24,532 nucleotides of DNA from CALGLS01 sp964508085 (GTDB lineage Bacteria; Bacteroidota; Bacteroidia; Chitinophagales; Saprospiraceae). The notes under the pieces were generated by a model. It was not told the origin of the DNA, ran no database searches, and saw nothing but the letters and a program-made list of their open reading frames with translations. The stretch is from positions 1 through 24,532 of the forward strand of contig CAZDTI010000083.1 of assembly GCA_964508085.1 (NCBI GenBank). The letters run 5' to 3'. Below, piece by piece: positions 23,901 to 24,532 of the stretch (position 1 is its first letter; every line of letters begins with the position of its first letter). The position numbers and the translations under genes were made by a program.

Positions 23901-24532
23901 GTTATTGGCTACCGCTACTGGGATTTCGTTTATGCTTATTGCAATTGGGTTAGAAATACTTACACAGCCATTTGCGTCTGTTACTTGTACTTGCCAATCG
24001 CCTTCTAAGTAAGAAGCGTTGCCAGTTGCTAGCGTTGTAGTTCCAGTTAGCGTTGTTAAGCCCGGTAATAATAGTGTTCCGGGAGAATCACCAAGTGGGC
24101 CGATCCATTCGAAAGTATTTCCTACCGCAGAAGTTTCCATAACCAAGTTATCTCCGTTACAAATAGAGCTGATAGAAATGGTTGGTGTTTCTGCTGGTGG
24201 TAAAATAGTGGTTACATTTACAGACTCCGTTGCTTGACAACCACTTACAGAAGTCACTGTCAAACTGTATTGTCCATTATTTGTAACATCAATGTTATTT
24301 ATACTTGGGTTTTCTAAGTTGGAACTAAAACCATTAGGCCCCGACCAAGAATAAGTCAATCCACCCGTACCAGTTGCGTTTGCGCTAAGGGATAAATCAC
24401 CGCCAGTGCAAGCGTCAGGAATGGCCACTGCTACAGCAGAAACTGGAGCGGGGAATATTTCCACGGCATAGTTCGCTGAATTTAGCGTACATCCATCGAC
24501 TACTATTTGTAAAGAATAGTTGCCTTCATGGA
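5724..24532 (-). CDS. Giant Ig-like repeat surface protein with type B T9SS sorting domain (5' end outside window)
   Basis: At least 6268 codons. The frame stays open through the right edge: codons 24465-24530 read HEGNYSLQ..VDGCTLNSANYAV, the same repeat text. The GTG at 24462-24464 is therefore an internal Val, and the true start and signal peptide lie beyond the window. The protein is a chain of Ig/PKD-like modules of about 86 residues (types resembling Ig_7/PKD-like domains of CHU_C proteins). Each has a Cys early (C.G..L.L.AN) and a Cys late (V.DENGC), and many carry WTGPNGF. Lys and Arg are scarce and concentrated in a few module types. After 67 full modules come three PKD-like modules, a cadherin/Big-like domain and a gliding-associated C-terminal domain. 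The family is exported by T9SS and displayed on the surface (SprB-like adhesins). Adhesion or motility is inferred; ligand unknown. Only A/T-rich spacer and two possible small ORFs separate it from the PorP/SprF-like and OmpA genes downstream. Confidence 0.93.
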   Translation of the reverse strand, partial: HEGNYSLQIVVDGCTLNSANYAVEIFPAPVSAVAVAIPDACTGGDLSLSANATGTGGLTYSWSGPNGFSSNLENPSINNIDVTNNGQYSLTVTSVSGCQATESVNVTTILPPAETPTISISSICNGDNLVMETSAVGNTFEWIGPLGDSPGTLLLPGLTTLTGTTTLATGNASYLEGDWQVQVTDANGCVSISNPIAISINEIPVAVANNDGPHCQQGNVVQLFGNHETDATYRWYDGDPLGAPAGDLIAMEKSPMVSGLAAGTHDFYLTIEKNACVSPASMTTVTIDAAATTAPSSTYTLASDCSPSDLALAANVTLGSSAISTYSWTGPNGFTASVENPTIPNATESNNGSYTLVVTDTNGCTAEGAVEVLGISDTQPMPIIANTGADCDGGSISLNVPSYFGASVDYVWTTPSGTATNISGLNTNTITINPLNTATHEGEYYVTISVDGCVLESDTFDLDVFDIPTTAATATSPTCVGDDLVLSANATGATSYLWTGPNGFSSTAMNPTLPAVTTTNNGTYTLQVNNITGCNATSTVVVNSINSIPTTPTITSTGTQCEDGLIELFIQENYTGTTVAYEWTNGAGTIIGTTSAISLTPGDVNSISPYRVEVTVDGCPSALAEALEVVEADLPDAVATNGGNICPGEDAQLFANPILGASYEWRISGSTTIISTSQNPVISNLLADQSYELTVIADGCISNPVSVTTVDVNTPPSVAPVSNYTLNTDCSPTALSFTANGANGSGTALSYSWSGPNGFNSTLANPLIPTAVEANNGTYTVVVTDENGCTATASLGINNISDQVSIPVISSTGPVCNGDVIILSVPSYTGSSVVYNWTTPAGTTTNITGLNSNEITITPADSTIHEGNYALEVTVDGCTLNSANYAVEVFPAPVSAIAVAIPDACTGGDLALSANAIGTGGLIYNWAGPNGFSSNLENPIINNIDITNNGQYSLTVTSVSGCQSTESVNINSILPPAETPTISISSICNGDNLVMETSAVGATFEWIGPLGDSPGTLALTGLTTTTGTTTLTTGNASYLGGDWQVQVTDANGCVSISNPIAIAINEIPVAVANNDGPHCQQENVVQLLANDAALDATYRWYDGDPLGAPAGDLIAMEKNPMVSDLASGTHDFYLTVERNACVSPASVTTVTIDAAATTTPSSTYTLAPDCSPTDLALFANVVVGSSAVSTYSWTGPNGYTASIADPTIPNATESNNGSYNLVVTDANGCTTEGAVEVLGISDTQPMPIIANTGADCDGGSITLNVPSYFGASVDYVWTTPSGTNITGLTTNAITINPLNTAIHEGEYYVTISVDGCILESDTFELDIFDTPTTAIVATNPTCEGDDLQLTANATGAATYAWTGPNGFTSSAANPLLNAATTLENGTYTLVVTNATGCSTTESVAINSIAPTPATPIVTSSGAVCADADFTLAVQTVYTGTTVSYQWTNGVGAIVGNAATITLSGTAANAVSPYQLVVTVDGCISPLSEALPVEVTTLPAATATNNGFICEGSDVQLFAGSVPGSIYEWRVAGSPTIISTDQNPMIYNLNATTIYEVTVITDGCLSDPVATTTVTVNTPPTVVPLSNYTLNADCSPADLILTGGGVDGSGTALSYAWTGPNGFSSTLANPTIPNAAATNNGTYNVVVTDNFGCTATASLGVNNISDQVALPVISSTGSVCNGDVITLSIPAYVGSNVTYTWTTPGGTTADITGLNSNEITISPADSLVHEGDYSVEVVVDGCTLNSASYEVSIYPAPISAIAVTIPDACAGGDLSLSANANGIGGLTYEWSGPNGFSSNLENPIINNINVTNNGQYILTVTSVSGCESTESVNVTTILPPAESPTISINSICEGSDLVMETSANGVTFEWIGPLGDSPGTLALPGLTTTTGTTILNDTNASYLEGEWSVQVTDVNGCVSISNPVAISISEIPVAVANNDGPHCEEGNVVQLLGNEVTDATYRWYDGDPIGSPAGDLIAMERSPMVSGLSTGTHDFYLTVEKNACVSPSAMTTVTINEAAVTIPTSTYTLAADCSPTDLALLGNVTLGSATNATYSWTGPNGFSSAVENPTIPNATESNNGSYTLVVTDDNGCTAMGSVEVLGISDAQSMPVIANNGADCEGGSMTLSVPSYFGASVDYVWTTPFGVSTNITGQNSNALTINPLLSSAHEGEYYVTVMVDGCILQSDTFDLDVLDFPTTAATATVPTCVGDDLVLSANATGASTYLWTGPNGFSSTAVNPTLPAVTTANNGTYTLQVNNVTGCSASSTVVVNSINEVPVMPTITSAGDPCEDGIITLFIQENYTGTTIDYEWTNGAGTVIGTNSSVSLTPTAVNSISPYRVKVTVDGCPSDLAVPMEVTEFELPLAIATNGGSICPEETAQLFANPIAGATYEWRISGAAAIISTEQNPTFDALTATTTYELTVISGDCISNPVATTTVTVNTPATLAPVANYTPNVDCASADLMLEAGEIAGSGVIDNYAWTGPNGWTSSVTDPTISNANSTNNGSYTLVVTDEFGCTTTASVEVQGITDQTNMPVIASSGPDCSGGVITLSVPPYTGAQVDYMWTLPSNVNVTGENTNQITITPVDPTIHIGDYTVTVAVDGCVLTSDIYTVDIFDTLVVTPMVMTPDSCNNGVIELMAGSSGTGNLSYLWTGPNGWSSTLENPIINNIDETYNGQYALVVTSVSGCTGASTLDIDNILVEAEVPAIVTNGPICNGDDIQLSTTTTGVLYEWFRNNDSQGTLAQPGMTTTLPNTSFAPGHPEYESGSWTVRVTDANGCTSESITSLVDITPIATALADNSGPVCEGNTVQLLANPQDNVVYKWYDGNPVGSPAGTLFSFEQSPILNNLTAGTRDYYLIAEREGCDSPASMTTVTVLAHPAVTPNSAYTLAPDCSPSALQLTANPTGGSGNYTFAWTGPNGFTSNIENPSIPNATEANNGTYEVMITDATGCSDMNGTQVTVILDQVAQPIISSSGPSCEDGFITLSVAEYVGSSVAYAWTLPSTTNVTGNNTNTITISPADATLHEGNYTVEVTVDGCMLNSAIFTLDVFEDATAAPTATATAICDGGELQLAANATGTGILSYEWIGPGGFISNLENPTLYNVAIENNGQYLLTVTNALGCSINSAIDVNVITNDVAAPTLAATTNICIGEDIVLTTSAICTSYKWIGPDGDSPATLTNPLLTTNVETTTIPQGDVAYDAGMWSVICVDANNCEASSEQLEVIISEIPVALPFNDGGICAGESIQLSLNEIPGATYEWRVAGATDIIATSSNPTIDNIAATTVYELIVTNNNCVSTPAYTTVEVFTPPTVVPAATYILATDCAASDLMLAATATNGTGNIVTYAWTGPNGWTSAIENPVIPNVTASFNGSYTLVVTDENGCTASGSTSIIDIQNTVTQPIISNTGQTCEDGIISLSVAQYSGTSVDYAWNLPSTVNVIGNNTNTITISPADAVLHEGTYSVQVTVDGCVLTSDVFELDVYEDATAVPTSTATDICDDGQLALFANANGTGTLTYEWAGPDGFVSNLENPTLYNVSMVNNGQYVLTVTNALGCSITEAIIVNNIADEMPMPTLQATTDICAGDDIVLSTAQVCDTYQWIGPDGDAPATLVNPLLTTTLSNTSIPAQDDAYDAGIWMVRCLDINGCEIESASIDVTINEIPTALAFNSGSICEGENIQLSAAVVPGAVYEWRISGDVTIIATDDNPMISNIDATTVYELTVINNGCISAPAYTVVEVNTPPVVVPTLAYTVNPDCSASDLSLLANGVAGTGNITSWSWTGPNGWTSSIENPTIPSANETFNGAYTLTVIDENGCQATGSTQIVNIVNAVAQPIISSTGSSCEDGVVSLSVAQYTGSSVDYTWTLPSNVNVTGTNTNAITISPANTLLHEGDYSVQITVDGCVVNSAIFDLTIIEDAVAAPTATTTAICDEGELALFANASGTGTLTYEWNGPGGFVSSLENPTLYNVSLFNNGQYTLTVTNALGCSITESIVINNISDAMAAPDLAATTAICAGDDIVLSTSQICDTYQWIGPDGDSPSTLANPLLTTTDGQTSIPNTDVAYDEGIWMVRCIDANGCEANSAEVAVIINQIPVAQAFNPGGICAGESIQLTADLVANADYEWRIAGDPTIVATVSNPTLYNNTSTTTYELTVIANGCTSPVAFTTVEVFTPPTVTPDVLYTVNPDCSASDLSLLANGVAGTGTINTWSWTGPNGWTSTLENPVIPSATEDYNGTYSLVITDENGCTATGGTQEVNILNSVAQPVISTTGSSCEDGIISLSIPQYTGSSVSYIWTLPSTVDIIGNNTNTITISPADANLHEGAYLVEVTVDGCTVTSASFDLDVYEDAIAAPTATTSAICDEGDLALFANATGIGTLTYEWIGPNGFSSNLENPIVNDVNLANNGQYTLLVTNALGCSITESIVVNNISDALATPTLVATTDICAGDDLVLTTTQVCDSYQWIGPDGDSPLTLANPFLTTTNGQTMIPQGDDAYDPGIWLVRCIDANGCEAESTPVEVDVNEIPVALAFNSGGICSNDNIQLFADVVPGADYEWRISGDATIISTTEDPIIFNINNTTTYELTVIANGCISTPAYTTVEVFTAPAITADALYTLSVDCEPTDVSLYPNAMLGSANIATYAWTGPNGYTSSVAQPTIVNATELNNGSYTLTVVDENGCTATSSTEVTGIINQVAQPTISSSGPACEGETIILTVPSYAGTNVQYNWNIPNGTNVSGLNTNQVIISPVDAATNEGDYTVTVIADDCTLISNPYTVSVFSAASLAPTATGGALCEGEILNLSANAANVASYEWTGPNGFNSPAENPEINNTSTAANGTYTLTVTTVSGCTAQQSVVVDNIVAQQVTPSVVTNGPVCENEQINLSVPEQYTGSVVFHQWLNGMGSVISSGGNNVSFSPNSTNAVSPYSVIVVVDGCPTEMSVPIEVPVIALPTATATNDGFICEGEDVQLLAGDSPNATYEWRIAGDPTVISTEQNPMIFGLNGTTTYELTVMTQEGCSSVTPAMTTVTVNQPPVTTPSQSYVIAVDCSPQDLNLFANVTTGSGAISNWEWTGPNGFVSNIADPTLTDVTELSNGSYNLIVTDEFGCTANGAVEVAGISDQVAQPIISSSGPACEGEVIVLTIPTYIGSNVTYNWSVPSGVNVVGLNSNQITISPLDAVVNEGDYAVTVVADGCTVNSVPYEVNIYQDPTLAPEANTAGLCEGGELALSANANNTDTYEWTGPNGFTSNAMNPVIGNITTANNGTYTLVVTSVSGCTAAESIVVNNLTAQPAQPIVIGENAICEDETVALNLLQTYTGSVVTYTWYNANGVIVGDEETLTLAADDANAISPYYAMVDVDGCSSEESALVPVDVNVLPIATATNSGTICDGDDIELFAGEILGGEYFWYDGDPTASAPGASLISTDQNPTFTDVNPGLHQYFLVVTNAGGCASETFAMTEVMIQSTPEISAITGEGSYCEGVSVLLSATNTVTVSGDVTYTWTGPNNFVYTATTNQNGPFSVDLPNIDPTFEGTYVLDLVTANGCMATSQSINIDLDGEPATPFLSVNEEVLCEGELLELNSTLYTGTPVSYVWYFDDGSGLVVLDTTDIPTLFVNGVSGNDDGIYTVEVTVDGCTSSISNATNVSVFGSVAAPQTSNTTTPATPACEGETIMLNVPIVVGATYEWYGPNGFNASIPNPAIINASLNDAGSYFVVMELNGCATVISDSTTVYIQTAPVAPTISNSGANCEGGDVSLFVTSPLNPPPGAVVTFEWYYAGTNALVGTTTDPELTLTATTTANNGEYYVIMSVDECGAVASETTMVQIDAIPPNEANAGIDISVCASTVVNLDGETPTFGTGLWTSPTGGTIANPDLANSEVSNLQEGENMFIWSLSNGACENYDVDTTIVTVSLLPTDVAFAGADFNACGEDNFILTATAPDFATGVWTQSPVQASLGIVIDNPTDASTSISGLQDGNTYSFIWTLSQGVCESYDADDVTITVFEAPLLNAHVLEHDVYSCGEVSLEIFATEPGFGTGLWTSPTGATIVDPYEATGLVDDLNVGENVFVWTLSDGPCENYSSDTMSVYLEGVPTANSEEYNIFFTDTVYNENFLSNDILDDILDWEINLITPPAHGTLTDGIEDGMFNYEPDNNYFGADEFVYELCNINCPDQCDTAVVRFNIAGTTVTGDCWVPNMMSPNGDNTNDFFTVPCLVDYPNNKVRIYNRWGDRVFAEGPYNNDWGGTYRGDLLPAGTYFYIIQLEEDAEPLQGFFTIIR
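5997..6290 (-). other. Cadherin/Big-like spacer domain before the sorting domain
   Basis: About 98 residues with the pattern VPTANSEEYN, then NENFLSNDILDD, TPPAHGTL, FNYEPDNNYFGADEFVYELC. The N-D-I-L-D and T-P-x-H-G-T-L..Y.P...Y.G.D.F.Y motifs are those of cadherin-like/Big repeats often found near the end of large bacterial adhesins. It differs completely from the Cys-paired modules upstream and probably acts as a stiff spacer near the cell surface. Confidence 0.75.
6291..7076 (-). other. Three PKD-like modules of a different type
   Basis: Three related modules (7076-6819, 6818-6546, 6545-6291). The first and second share AG.D...C near the start, and all share a variant of FGTGLWTSPTG (ATGVWTQSP in the second) and then F.W.LS.G.C..Y. 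The first and third share GTGLWTSPTG exactly. They lack GPNGF and are set apart from the 67 repeat modules. They look like an older, slowly changing base of the fibre, where the expanded array joins the sorting region. Confidence 0.8.
7608..10211 (-). repeat. Two divergent pentads of Ig-like modules
   Basis: Two sets of five modules (10211 to about 8934, and 8933 to about 7611) follow the same order of types as the arrays upstream. Their lengths differ (about 1278 and 1323 bp) and their sequences are more diverged. The pentad frame is kept: the first module has GPNGF, the fourth has the D-type pattern and the fifth ends in VDGC/ADGC. Two more modules (7607-7077) follow as an incomplete pentad. 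Confidence 0.8.
10209..15383 (-). repeat. Four tandem 1293-bp repeats, each a pentad of Ig-like modules
   Basis: Equivalent codons at the unit boundaries fall at 15381, 14088, 12795, 11502 and 10209: four intervals of exactly 1293 bp (431 codons). Each unit begins EDA.A.PT.T...C and holds five modules in the same order. Identical DNA stretches recur at the same spacing: the 27 bases at 15481-15507 recur unchanged at 14188-14214. No insertion or deletion has survived between the four, so the array is either young or kept uniform by recombination. Confidence 0.9.
15384..16688 (-). repeat. Single pentad joining the two kinds of repeat array
   Basis: One five-module unit of 1305 bp (435 codons), starting FDTLVVTPMV. 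Its first four modules resemble the A-B-C-D types of the 2.59-kb units upstream, while its fifth resembles the last module of the 1293-bp units downstream. It therefore looks like a hybrid at the boundary between the arrays. Confidence 0.75.
16686..24455 (-). repeat. Three tandem ~2.59-kb repeats, each a double pentad of ten Ig-like modules
   Basis: Equivalent boundary codons lie at 24453, 21861, 19272 and 16686, giving units of 2592, 2589 and 2586 bp. Each has ten modules in the order A-B-C-D-E-F-G-H-D'-E', where D'/E' are variants of D/E, so the unit is a duplicated pentad (2 x about 431 codons). A starts (F/Y)PAP(V/I)SA(V/I)AV, B has EWIGPLGDSPGTL, C has RWYDGDP, E has SYFGASVDYVWTTP. Part of a further E' module precedes the first unit at the window edge, so the array probably continues. 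Confidence 0.9.

Noticed and set aside
18841..24237. Plus-strand ORFs inside the giant gene (e.g. 18841-19173, 21472-21762, 24019-24237) whose translations resemble each other
   Set aside because: They are antisense images of the same B-A module pair in successive ~2.59-kb units. Their likeness comes from the sense repeats, and they have no signal peptide or sensible composition.
1..24532. tRNA, rRNA, riboswitch or insertion sequence
   Set aside because: Reading the spacers showed no cloverleaf, rRNA segment, known riboswitch core or IS ends; the window is almost wholly protein-coding.

Overview
The window looks like a chromosomal fragment of a gliding or T9SS-bearing member of the Bacteroidota, probably Saprospiria or Flavobacteriia. 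The case rests on a PorP/SprF-family gene, a gliding-associated (CHU_C / type B) C-terminal sorting domain, A/T-rich start regions without clear Shine-Dalgarno sites, and a moderately AT-rich base composition. I cannot name the species from the sequence. Layout: positions 34-1521 (+) encode a lipoprotein serine hydrolase of the beta-lactamase/class C PBP fold with C-terminal TPRs. It converges on a minus-strand cluster that fills the rest of the window, and a hairpin (1544-1581) lies between the converging stop codons. Read in its own direction (right to left), the cluster is: a giant Ig-like repeat surface protein (5724 to beyond 24532, start not in the window); a 298-base spacer with six 7-bp tandem repeats directly after the giant gene's stop and a possible 25-codon ORF (5451-5528); a PorP/SprF-family outer-membrane protein (4505-5425); and a multidomain OmpA protein resembling PorE (1593-4346; TPR-like, beta-propeller, carboxypeptidase-regulatory-like, OmpA_C). 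How they may work together: the giant protein carries a type B T9SS sorting domain, and SprF/PorP-type proteins are known partners for export or display of such cargo. The OmpA protein could tie the outer-membrane partner to peptidoglycan. The cluster therefore reads as a dedicated make, export and anchor unit for one very long surface fibre. This is an inference from gene order and families. The giant gene is the most striking object. Its repeats are nested on three levels: Ig-like modules of about 86 residues; groups of five modules (pentads); and either tandem pentads of exactly 1293 bp (four in a row, 10209-15383) or double pentads of about 2.59 kb (three in a row, 16686-24455). I count 67 complete modules plus one partial module at the right edge, then three different PKD-like modules, a cadherin/Big-like domain and the sorting domain. 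Similarity between copies changes along the unit, which suggests recombination or gene conversion.
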